Assembly: GCA_017652965.1 (NCBI GenBank)
Contig: JAGBZZ010000187.1
Span: 1 to 9,589 of the forward strand
DNA length: 9,589 nucleotides
From: Clostridia bacterium
GTDB taxonomy: Bacteria > Bacillota_A > Clostridia > Oscillospirales > CAG-272
Direction: 5' to 3'
In this document: positions 1 to 6,030 of the stretch, piece by piece
Layout: every line of letters begins with the position of its first letter
Numbering within the stretch: position 1 is the first letter of the stretch
Notes under the pieces: generated by a model
What the model saw: only the letters and a program-made list of their open reading frames with translations
Told to the model about the DNA's origin: nothing
Database searches by the model: none
Program-made: the position numbers and the translations under genes

Positions 1-551
1 AGCATGCAGGAGGAGCGCCCCTCATTGCCCCAGTTGCCACGCACGAAGCTGTGCGACTGGTGAACAAGGCCGACCTGCTCGATCTGCTGGAGAGCCTCGA
101 CCTTACCGACCATCCCATCCATGATCATCTGCTTGAGGCGACCGTAGAAGGGGGTGAAGCGGAGCACGTGGCAGATCAGCACCTTGACACCCTTTTCGTT
201 CGCGGCCTTGGTGATGGCGGCGCACTCCTCGGGGGTCGGGGCGATCGGCTTTTCCAGCATGATATCGTAGCCAAGCTCGATGGCCTTCATGGTAGGCGCG
301 AAATGGTCGCGGTCCATGGTGCAGATAAAGGCGGCATCGGCGATCTTGCCGAGGGCAAGGATCTCCTCATAATGGGTAAAGCAACGGTCGGCAGGGATGC
401 CCCACTGCTCCTTCACGTATTCACGACGGCATTCGACCGGATCGGCAACAGCCACGATCTCGTAGTCCTCGGGCAACTGCTTGGCAGTGTTCGAGTACCC
501 CATACCGCGCATTCCCGCGCCGATAACGATCGCCGTAATCTTCTTAGACAT
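1..551 (-). CDS. Gfo/Idh/MocA family oxidoreductase, N-terminal part (runs off window)
   Basis: This is a predicted NAD(P)-dependent sugar or inositol-type dehydrogenase, probably cytosolic. The first 183 residues are visible and the C-terminal substrate domain lies mostly outside the window. The Rossmann fold begins with GAGMRGMGY (residues 11-19). VADP (35-38) marks the end of beta-2, where the cofactor ribose binds. EKP (100-102) is the hallmark Gfo/Idh/MocA motif, with Lys101 as the conserved functional lysine. RFTPFYGRLK (131-140) and SFVRGNW (168-174) fit the family's linker and start of the C-terminal domain. The ATG at 549-551 is chosen because GGAGGA sits 7 nt upstream (559-564) and the Rossmann strand starts at residue 5. 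The gene is divergent from the SPT-like operon. The substrate cannot be told from this fragment. The family call is secure. Confidence 0.93.
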   Translation of the reverse strand, partial: MSKKITAIVIGAGMRGMGYSNTAKQLPEDYEIVAVADPVECRREYVKEQWGIPADRCFTHYEEILALGKIADAAFICTMDRDHFAPTMKAIELGYDIMLEKPIAPTPEECAAITKAANEKGVKVLICHVLRFTPFYGRLKQMIMDGMVGKVEALQQIEQVGLVHQSHSFVRGNWGNEGRSSCM

Positions 552-558
552 ATTTTAT

Positions 559-564
559 TCCTCC
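559..564 (-). promoter_or_regulatory. Ribosome binding site of the Gfo/Idh/MocA gene
   Basis: Read on the minus strand this is GGAGGA, 7 nt before the ATG at 551. It fixes the start of the divergent oxidoreductase gene. Confidence 0.85.
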
Positions 565-596
565 GTTTTTCCCATTTTTCGGGATTTTCTACCTCC

Positions 597-602
597 ATTA
601 TA
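597..602 (-). promoter_or_regulatory. Candidate -10 box for the Gfo/Idh/MocA gene
   Basis: The minus strand reads a perfect TATAAT about 45 nt upstream of the ATG. No convincing -35 hexamer is seen at 16-18 nt spacing, so this is only a candidate. The gap between the two divergent start codons (552-837, 286 nt) is AT-rich near both genes. Apart from promoter-like boxes and a direct repeat it holds nothing recognisable. Confidence 0.4.
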
Positions 603-753
603 ATAAATGCCGTGGGTAGAATGGGCTATATCGATGGTAAAATCGGCTATTTCTTATGGATTGTTCTGCCCCTTCAAAATGCAAAGCATCAAAAACTGTG
701 CAACATTCACGCCTTGCGCGGTCGCGTTTTGTGAAAAAATAATATAGAAATTT

Positions 754-787
754 ACAAGCAAATGCTTTATAATGTTTAACAAGCAAA
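754..787 (+). repeat. Short direct repeat flanking the -10 box (possible operator)
   Basis: ACAAGCAAA occurs at 754-762 and again at 779-787, a 25-bp period. The similarity extends leftwards as TTTACAAGCAAA versus TTTAACAAGCAAA. The copies sit on either side of the TATAAT at 768-773, the usual place for a repressor site. The first copy also overlaps a small inverted repeat, AAGC-aaat-GCTT. The repeat is visible directly. An operator role is inferred, and chance is possible in AT-rich DNA. Confidence 0.35.
768..773 (+). promoter_or_regulatory. Candidate -10 box of the SPT-like operon
   Basis: There is a perfect TATAAT in the AT-rich gap upstream of the 838 start, giving a leader of about 57 nt. 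The sequence at normal -35 distance is poor. The closest TTTACA (751-756) is only 11 nt away, so the promoter may need an activator or use another -10. The box lies between two copies of a direct repeat. Confidence 0.45.
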
Positions 788-821
788 ACCAGCTGTCCGC
801 AAGATCCTATCATCATTGCTG

Positions 822-828
822 AAGGAGG
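822..828 (+). promoter_or_regulatory. Strong ribosome binding site of the SPT-like gene
   Basis: AAGGAGG lies 9 nt before the ATG at 838. GAAG (821-824) and CTTC (831-834) could form a very short hairpin around it, but a 4-bp stem is too weak to claim control. Confidence 0.85.
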
Positions 829-837
829 AGCTTCTTT

Positions 838-2031
838 ATGTCGTCCTTACTGAAAAAATGCCGTGAATTCACCCGTGCGGAGGAGATCCGCGCGATGGGT
901 CTATATCCGTATTTCCACACCCTCGAATCCCGCCAGGATACCGAGGTGATCATGGAGGGCCGGCGCCGTATCATGCTGGGCTCCAATAACTATCTCGGCC
1001 TTACCGTACATCCCGAGGTCATGGCCGCTGCCGAGGAGGCCGTCAGAACGCTTGGCACCGGCTGCTCGGGCTCCCGTTTTCTGAACGGCACGCTTTCCCT
1101 GCACCTGCAGCTGGAGCGCGAGCTTTCGGAATTTCTCGGCAAGGATACCGCCATTACCTATTCCACCGGCTTTCAGACCAACCTCGGTGCGATCAGCGCC
1201 CTGGCGGGGGCGGGGGATTTCATCCTCTGCGACCGCGAAAACCATGCCTCGATCTATGACGGGTGCAAGCTTTCGGGCGCCAAGACAAGCGTCTACCGCC
1301 ACAACAATATGGACATGCTGGAGGAAAAGCTGAAGGCACTGCCCGAGGGCTCGGGTAAGCTGATCGTGACCGACGGTGTCTTTTCCATGAGCGGCGATAT
1401 CGCCCGCCTGCCCGACATTGTGGAGCTGGCCGAGCGTTATGATGCCAGCGTCATGGTGGACGATGCCCATGGGCTTGGCGTCATCGGCAACGGCGGCCGC
1501 GGCACGGCCGATTACTACGGGCTGACCGACAAGGTGGATGCCATTGTCGGCACCTTCTCGAAATCCCTGGCCTCGCTTGGCGGCTTTATGGCCACCTCCA
1601 ACCTGATCGGGGAGTACGTGCGCCACACCTCGCGCCCCTTTATCTTCTCTGCCTCGATCCCCCCGGCCGCTTGTGCCACCGCCCTTTCCGCCCTCTCGGT
1701 CATGCGGCGCCATCCCGAGCTTGTCAGCCGTCTTTCCGAGCTTGGCATGTACCTGAAGGAGCGGCTGAAGGCACGCGGTGTCCGCATTACCGAAGCGCCG
1801 ACGCCGATCATCCCCGTTCACACGCGGGACACGGTCACGACTCTGCGGGTCGCCAAGACGCTTTATGAGCGCGGCGTTTTTGTCAATCCCGTCCTTCCGC
1901 CCGCCACCTCCCCCGACGATTGCCTGCTTCGTGTCAGCCTGATGGCCTCGCACACCGAGGCGCTCCTTGACGAGGCGGCCGATATCATTGCCCGCACCCT
2001 GGCCGAAGAGGGGCTTCTCGATGAAGCCTGA
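838..2031 (+). CDS. Alpha-oxoamine synthase, serine palmitoyltransferase-like
   Basis: This is a PLP-dependent fold-type I enzyme of 397 residues. The family condenses an amino acid with an acyl-CoA or acyl-ACP, releasing CO2 to give a 3-keto amine. Visible residues are His136 (NHAS, stacks on PLP), Asp208 and His211 (VDDAHGLG) and the Schiff-base Lys242 (GTFSKSLASLGG). The D-H-K spacing equals that of characterised SPT. Several stretches resemble Bacteroidota SPT as I remember it: GLYPYF (21-26), TEVIMEG (35-41), GCSGSRFLNGTL (75-86), PFIFSAS (267-273), and VNPVLPPA (349-356) followed by LLRVSLMASHT (363-373). BioF and Kbl differ in that last region. The downstream SDR start overlaps this gene by 11 nt, as expected for a linked 3-keto reduction. 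No biotin or threonine-degradation genes adjoin. The family is secure; SPT over CoA ligase or cysteate acyltransferase is inferred. Confidence 0.85.
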   Translation: MSSLLKKCREFTRAEEIRAMGLYPYFHTLESRQDTEVIMEGRRRIMLGSNNYLGLTVHPEVMAAAEEAVRTLGTGCSGSRFLNGTLSLHLQLERELSEFLGKDTAITYSTGFQTNLGAISALAGAGDFILCDRENHASIYDGCKLSGAKTSVYRHNNMDMLEEKLKALPEGSGKLIVTDGVFSMSGDIARLPDIVELAERYDASVMVDDAHGLGVIGNGGRGTADYYGLTDKVDAIVGTFSKSLASLGGFMATSNLIGEYVRHTSRPFIFSASIPPAACATALSALSVMRRHPELVSRLSELGMYLKERLKARGVRITEAPTPIIPVHTRDTVTTLRVAKTLYERGVFVNPVLPPATSPDDCLLRVSLMASHTEALLDEAADIIARTLAEEGLLDEA

Positions 2032-2809
2032 GGTCATTCTGATCACCGGGGGCTCCTCAGGCATCGGGGCGGCACTGGCCTCCCATCTTGCCGCCCTCGG
2101 ACACACGGTGTACGGGCTTTCCCGCAGTGGCAAAGCCCCCGCGGGCGTGCATCCCCTGACTGCCGACGTCTGTGACCCTGCCGCCATCGCGGCGGCACGG
2201 GATGAGATCCTTGCCGCCGAGGGGCGCCTTGATATCCTCGTTCTTGCCGCCGGATGCGGCATTGCCGGGGCGCTGGAATGTCTGCCCCCCGAGGAGGTCG
2301 CCCTGCAGATGGGTGTCAACGTCATGGGGGTGGACCATACCCTGCGTGCCATGACACCCGCCCTCAGAGAAAGCCGCGGGCGCGTCCTTGTCATCGGCTC
2401 GGTGGCCGGGATCTTCCCCATTCCCTTTCAAGCCCATTACTCGGCCTCCAAGGCCGCGGTGGAATCGCTTTTGCGTGCTTATGCGGGTGAGGTACGCCCC
2501 TTCGGCATCTCGGTTGGGGTCGCCCTTTTGGGGGATACCGCCACCGGCTTTACCGCCGCACGGCGCCTGTGTCGGGACGGGGACGCCCTGTACGGCGGAC
2601 GAATCCTGCACAGTGTCGCTAAGATGGAAAGGGATGAGGAAGGCGGTGCCAGCCCGGAGGCGGTCGCACGGGCGCTTGCCCGCCGTCTGCTTGCGGGGAG
2701 GATGCCCCGCCGCTTCACGGTAGGGGGAAGCTATCGCCTTCTCGTCTTTCTTTCCCGCCTTCTGCCGATTTCCTGGCAGGATGCGATCGTATCCCGCCTT
2801 TACCGATAA
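2021..2809 (+). CDS. Short-chain dehydrogenase/reductase, candidate 3-ketosphinganine reductase
   Basis: This is a 262-residue classical SDR, an NAD(P)H-dependent carbonyl reductase. The cofactor loop is TGGSSGIG (9-16) and LAAGCG (75-80) replaces the usual NNAG. The catalytic tetrad is Asn100, Ser127 (GSVAG), Tyr140 and Lys144 (YSASK). The C-terminus, from about 238, carries a hydrophobic stretch (YRLLVFLSRLLPI) and a basic tail, suggesting membrane association as in lipid-acting SDRs. The ATG at 2021 lies inside the last codons of the upstream gene, so translation is probably coupled. It is preferred to an earlier in-frame ATG at 1967 because the beta-1 strand begins directly after it. Next to an SPT-like synthase, reduction of a 3-keto long-chain base is the natural proposal. 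The sequence alone does not fix the substrate. Confidence 0.85.
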   Translation: MKPEVILITGGSSGIGAALASHLAALGHTVYGLSRSGKAPAGVHPLTADVCDPAAIAAARDEILAAEGRLDILVLAAGCGIAGALECLPPEEVALQMGVNVMGVDHTLRAMTPALRESRGRVLVIGSVAGIFPIPFQAHYSASKAAVESLLRAYAGEVRPFGISVGVALLGDTATGFTAARRLCRDGDALYGGRILHSVAKMERDEEGGASPEAVARALARRLLAGRMPRRFTVGGSYRLLVFLSRLLPISWQDAIVSRLYR

Positions 2810-2835
2810 GGCGGGGCCACACACCCTATCTGCAC

Positions 2836-2873
2836 GGGGGATACACTGCTTTTGACGGTGTGTCCCCCTTTTT
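2836..2873 (+). terminator. Intrinsic terminator after the SPT-SDR operon
   Basis: A 13-bp stem is formed by GGGGGATACACTG (2836-2848) and CGGTGTGTCCCCC (2856-2868), with two G-T wobbles and a 7-nt loop. Five T follow at 2869-2873. This separates the SPT-SDR operon from the murD operon. Confidence 0.9.
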
Positions 2874-2898
2874 GTCATGAAGAATTTACAAAAAAGGC

Positions 2899-2927
2899 TT
2901 GCAATACCGCCTCTCTTCACATATAAT
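2899..2927 (+). promoter_or_regulatory. Sigma-A type promoter of the murD operon
   Basis: TTGCAA (2899-2904), a 17-nt spacer, then TATAAT (2922-2927). The spacing is ideal and only one base departs from consensus. The expected transcription start is about 2933-2935, on top of the first ATG of the murD reading frame, which leaves no room for a ribosome binding site. Confidence 0.8.
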
Positions 2928-2932
2928 ATAAT

Positions 2933-4342
2933 ATGTCTTATTATAGCCCTTTCAGCTTTCAGGACGCCAAAAAACAGGAAATGCGGCTTGGCGGCCGCCC
3001 CGCCCCCGAGGTTTTGGCACGGATGCGTGCCGAAGGGGTCGAAATTCTGGGGCTTGGCCGTGCCAACCTACCGCTTCTGACGCTTTTGCCCTCGCTTGGC
3101 ATTCCCATCCGCACGGTGCGGGACAGGCATCCGCCGCAGGGTGACGTGGCCGCCATGCTGGCAGGGCGCGATATCGCCTGTCGCTTTGGCGAGGGGTATC
3201 TCCACGGTCTTTCCGCCCGCGTTCTGATCCGTACCCCTTCCCTGCGCCCGGATCTGCCGGCTATCCGCACGGCGGTCGCGCGGGGGGCTACCGTGATCAC
3301 CGAGGCCGCCCTCTCGCTTTCTCTTTGCCCTGCCGATCTTTTTGCCGTCACCGGCTCGGATGGGAAGACCACCACCGCCATGATGACGGCCGCACTTCTG
3401 CGCCGGGCAGGACGGCGGGTGCATCTTGCCGGAAATATCGGCACGCCGCTTGCCGCCCTTCTTGACGGGATACGGCCCGGGGATGCCGCCGTTTTGGAGC
3501 TTTCCAGCTTTCAGCTTTTTGACCTCGACCCGCCCTTTGGCCGTACCGCCATCACCAACCTGACCGAAAACCATCTCGATTGGCATCGGGATATGGAGGA
3601 ATACCGCGCCGCCAAGGCACGCATCCTGGGAGATGGGGTCGCCGTTCTGCCTGCCGGGGGGCTTGGGCTTTGCGCCCCCTCTGGCGCACAGGGCACACTG
3701 CTTTTCACCAAGGACGCGCCACCGCCCGCCCTATATCCGCTTTTATACTGCCGTGGCGACACGGTGGTGCTGCGCGGGGAGCAGGGGGAGACCCCGCTTT
3801 TTCCCTGTGCGGCGGTCACACTACCCGGCCGCCACCATCTTGCCAACGCCATGACCGCCGCCGCCCTCACACTTGGCGAGCTTTCACCGGACGGCATTGC
3901 GGCCGCCCTCTCTGCCTTTCGCGGGGCACCCCACCGTGCCGAATGCCTTGGCAGGGTGCGCGGGGTCCTGTGCTACGATTCCTCGATCGATACCACCCCT
4001 GCCCGCACAGCCACCACCCTTCTGGGGATGGAGGAGCGCCCCGTGGTGATCCTCGGTGGGCGCGGCAAGGGTGTCTCCTTCCGCCCGCTTGCCGGGGCAC
4101 TTGCGGCCTCGGCGCGCGCCGCGGTGATCACCGGGGAATGCGCCGGGGAGATCGAGGAGGCCATCCGCGGCAGTGTCCCCTACGTCATGGTGGCCGATTT
4201 TGAGGAGGCCGTCATCCGGGGGCTTCACCTTGCCGAGGGCGGGGTGCTTCTGCTTTCCCCTGCCGCCACCGCCTATGACCGTTTTACCGATTACCGTGAG
4301 CGCGGCCGTACCTTTGCCGCCATTCTTGAAGCACAGAAATAA
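2933..4342 (+). CDS. murD: UDP-N-acetylmuramoyl-L-alanine--D-glutamate ligase
   Basis: MurD adds D-glutamate to UDP-MurNAc-L-Ala in cytoplasmic peptidoglycan precursor synthesis, using ATP. The 469-residue product has an N-terminal Rossmann-like UDP-binding domain starting near EILGLGRANL (37-46). The P-loop TGSDGKTTT (140-148) has Lys145. Further motifs are GNIGTPL (167-173), ELSSFQL (189-195) and TENHLDWH (211-218). Lys228 (YRAAKAR) is at the carbamylated position. In the C-terminal domain are DSSIDTTPART (349-359), GGRGKG with Lys379 (375-380) and LSPAATAYDRF (441-451). The usual GxHN reads GRHH, a local oddity. It stands outside a dcw cluster and leads an operon with an HD hydrolase. The start is uncertain: ATG 2933 would be leaderless, while ATG 2981 (residue 17) has only an adjacent AGGAA. 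Up to 30 residues precede the conserved fold. Confidence 0.92.
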   Translation: MSYYSPFSFQDAKKQEMRLGGRPAPEVLARMRAEGVEILGLGRANLPLLTLLPSLGIPIRTVRDRHPPQGDVAAMLAGRDIACRFGEGYLHGLSARVLIRTPSLRPDLPAIRTAVARGATVITEAALSLSLCPADLFAVTGSDGKTTTAMMTAALLRRAGRRVHLAGNIGTPLAALLDGIRPGDAAVLELSSFQLFDLDPPFGRTAITNLTENHLDWHRDMEEYRAAKARILGDGVAVLPAGGLGLCAPSGAQGTLLFTKDAPPPALYPLLYCRGDTVVLRGEQGETPLFPCAAVTLPGRHHLANAMTAAALTLGELSPDGIAAALSAFRGAPHRAECLGRVRGVLCYDSSIDTTPARTATTLLGMEERPVVILGGRGKGVSFRPLAGALAASARAAVITGECAGEIEEAIRGSVPYVMVADFEEAVIRGLHLAEGGVLLLSPAATAYDRFTDYRERGRTFAAILEAQK

Positions 4343-4349
4343 ACAAAAA

Positions 4350-4355
4350 AAGGAG
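4350..4355 (+). promoter_or_regulatory. Ribosome binding site of the HD hydrolase gene
   Basis: AAGGAG lies 6 nt before the ATG at 4362. It fixes that start over a far upstream in-frame ATG inside murD. Confidence 0.85.
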
Positions 4356-4361
4356 CTTATC

Positions 4362-4943
4362 ATGGAACGCACCCAAGCCATTGCCCTCCTGTGTGCCCAC
4401 AACCGTGAGCCGTTTCACCTTGTCCACGCCCTGACGCTGGAGGCGGTGATGCGCTATTTTGCCGAGCGGTACGAGGTCGGAGATACCGACCTTTGGGCAC
4501 TTGCCGGCCTTTTGCACGACATTGACTATGAGGAATATCCCGAGGAGCATTGCCTCCGCGCCCCCGAAATGCTTCGCCCCGCCGGCGCCACCGAGGAGCT
4601 GATCCATGCGGTGTGTGCCCACGGCTTTGGCATCTGCTCGGAGGTGGAGCCCACCTGCTTTATGGAGAGGATCCTCTTTGCGACCGATGAGCTGACAGGG
4701 CTCATCGGTGCCGCCGTGCGGATGCGCCCCTCGGGCAGTGCCGCCGATATGGAGCCCGCCAGCCTGCGCAAAAAGTTCAAGGACAAGCGCTTTGCCGCAG
4801 GATGCGACCGCGAGGTCATTGCCCGCGGTGCCGAGATGCTGGGCTGGGAGCTTGACCGCCTGCTTGGCGAAACTCTGGATGCCATGAAAGCCACCGAAGA
4901 AACCATCGCCCGCGAGGCCGCGCTCCTCGGGGTTGGAAAGTGA
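4362..4943 (+). CDS. HD-superfamily predicted hydrolase (COG2316-like)
   Basis: This is a 193-residue cytosolic protein with a metal-binding HD phosphohydrolase fold. Candidate ligands, in order, are His22 (LVHALTLEAV), His52-Asp53 (LLHDIDYEEYPEEH), His82 or His87 (IHAVCAHG) and Asp109 (ATDELTGLI). The stretch SLRKKFKDKRFAAGCDRE (134-151) is typical of the COG2316 group as I remember it. Members are widespread in Clostridia, and their substrate is unknown to me (a nucleotide or other phosphoester is the family expectation). The gene begins 19 nt after murD and its stop overlaps the ribosome binding site of the next gene, so it belongs to the operon. Length is normal and nothing looks broken. 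An earlier in-frame ATG at 4173 lies inside murD and lacks support. Confidence 0.88.
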   Translation: MERTQAIALLCAHNREPFHLVHALTLEAVMRYFAERYEVGDTDLWALAGLLHDIDYEEYPEEHCLRAPEMLRPAGATEELIHAVCAHGFGICSEVEPTCFMERILFATDELTGLIGAAVRMRPSGSAADMEPASLRKKFKDKRFAAGCDREVIARGAEMLGWELDRLLGETLDAMKATEETIAREAALLGVGK

Positions 4944-4945
4944 GG
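4942..4945 (+). promoter_or_regulatory. Ribosome binding site deciding a TTG start
   Basis: GAGG overlaps the TGA stop of the HD gene and lies 8 nt before TTG 4954. That TTG is followed at once by a textbook lipoprotein signal (KKLIALLL), which supports it over the in-frame TTG at 4933. Confidence 0.75.
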
Positions 4946-4953
4946 ATACTGCC

Positions 4954-6030
4954 TTGAAAAAGCTTATTGCCCTTCTTTTGACCTTTACCATGCTTTTCAC
5001 GCTCAGCGCCTGCGGAATAGGCAACGGGGGTGAAACCGGGATAACCCCGCCCGACGGCATGCAGCTGGCCGAGGTGGGAGACGGTTACACCTTCTTTGCC
5101 CCCGAGGATTGGTGCGTGGATCTTTCCACCGGGATCGCCACGGCCTACGTTTCCACGGTCGACCCCTCCAACATCACGCTGGTGCAGCTTGACGACCGTG
5201 ACCCCGCCACCTATTTTGCCGAGGCCGAGGCACGCCTTGCGGACATGCTGACCGATTATACCCTGCATGAGGCCGAGGACAATGCCCTGATGGGCGGCAA
5301 GGCCGCCATTGTGCGGGTGTACAGCGGCAAGCTGATGGGCATCCCCTACCGCTACAAGCAGTATCTTTGCAGCTATGGCGGATACCTCTATCTTATGACC
5401 TATACCGCCAAGGAGGAGATCCCCTCGGGCGACGTCAGCTATTTTGCACGCTATGAGGAAACGGCCGATGCCGTAGCCGCCGCCTTCCTGTTCAGCGGGA
5501 CGGCCGCCGATGCCGAAAAGCCGACCGAGGAGCCCATCACCAACGAAAACGGCCTTGTGCTGATCTCGGATCCTGCCATCACCGGCTACTCGCTCTACGT
5601 GCCCTCTACCTGGACGCCCGACCTGCAAAACGGCACGACCTCGGCCATGCGGGACGGCCATGCCGCCATCACGGTGATCCGTGAGATCCCGAATGAGAAT
5701 ACCATTGAGGATTACTGGGCGGCCAAGGAGGAGGCCTATCGCAGCCTTTACGAGGACTTTATCCTTTTAGAAAGCGAATGCTCGCTTCCTGCCGCCACCG
5801 AGGAGGACGTCACGGTCTGGCTTGACGGCCACCAGGCGGCGCGCTACGTGTACACCTACACCAAAAACGGCATTACCTATAAGGTCAATAAGCTTCTGAC
5901 CCTGGACGGCCTGTACGTCCTGTCCTTCACCTACACGGCACGCCTGACCCCCGTCACGGGTGGAGAGGTTCCCTATCAGGAATTCTGGCTCGATTATCTC
6001 AACATGAAAGAGGACTTCCGGTTCAACTGA
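4954..6030 (+). CDS. Lipoprotein with two tandem similar domains, function unknown
   Basis: This is a 358-residue predicted lipoprotein. Its signal peptide is MKK followed by a hydrophobic run to the lipobox LSAC, so Cys20 should be lipidated and the protein anchored outside the membrane. A short Gly-rich linker follows. Two similar domains occupy about 44-180 and 211-355. They share GYTFFAPEDW (44-53) versus GYSLYVPSTW (211-220), and YLYLMTYTA (144-152) versus YVLSFTYTA (321-329). An acidic Thr/Pro linker (about 184-196) joins them. The pattern recalls PsbP/Mog1-like alpha-beta domains found in Clostridia lipoproteins, but I cannot prove that. The start is TTG 4954. The stop overlaps the next ATG by one base (TGATG), implying coupled translation with the cysteine desulfurase. 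No catalytic motif is seen. Confidence 0.85.
   Translation: MKKLIALLLTFTMLFTLSACGIGNGGETGITPPDGMQLAEVGDGYTFFAPEDWCVDLSTGIATAYVSTVDPSNITLVQLDDRDPATYFAEAEARLADMLTDYTLHEAEDNALMGGKAAIVRVYSGKLMGIPYRYKQYLCSYGGYLYLMTYTAKEEIPSGDVSYFARYEETADAVAAAFLFSGTAADAEKPTEEPITNENGLVLISDPAITGYSLYVPSTWTPDLQNGTTSAMRDGHAAITVIREIPNENTIEDYWAAKEEAYRSLYEDFILLESECSLPAATEEDVTVWLDGHQAARYVYTYTKNGITYKVNKLLTLDGLYVLSFTYTARLTPVTGGEVPYQEFWLDYLNMKEDFRFN

Noticed and set aside
51..734. A 227-codon plus-strand frame over the first gene
   Set aside because: It is the shadow of the minus-strand Gfo/Idh/MocA gene, which has clear GAGMRG and EKP motifs and a ribosome binding site.
598..816. A 72-codon minus-strand frame in the divergent gap
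   Set aside because: It has no ribosome binding site, an unconvincing composition, and covers the promoter region.
838..2031. Naming the synthase bioF or kbl
   Set aside because: The C-terminal VNPVLPPA and LLRVSLMASHT region and the N-terminal YPYF are SPT-like, and no biotin or threonine-degradation genes are nearby.
901..2421. A 506-codon open frame on the minus strand across the SPT-SDR genes
   Set aside because: It lies antisense to two genes with full catalytic motifs and has no family motif of its own. Long antisense frames are common in GC-rich coding DNA.
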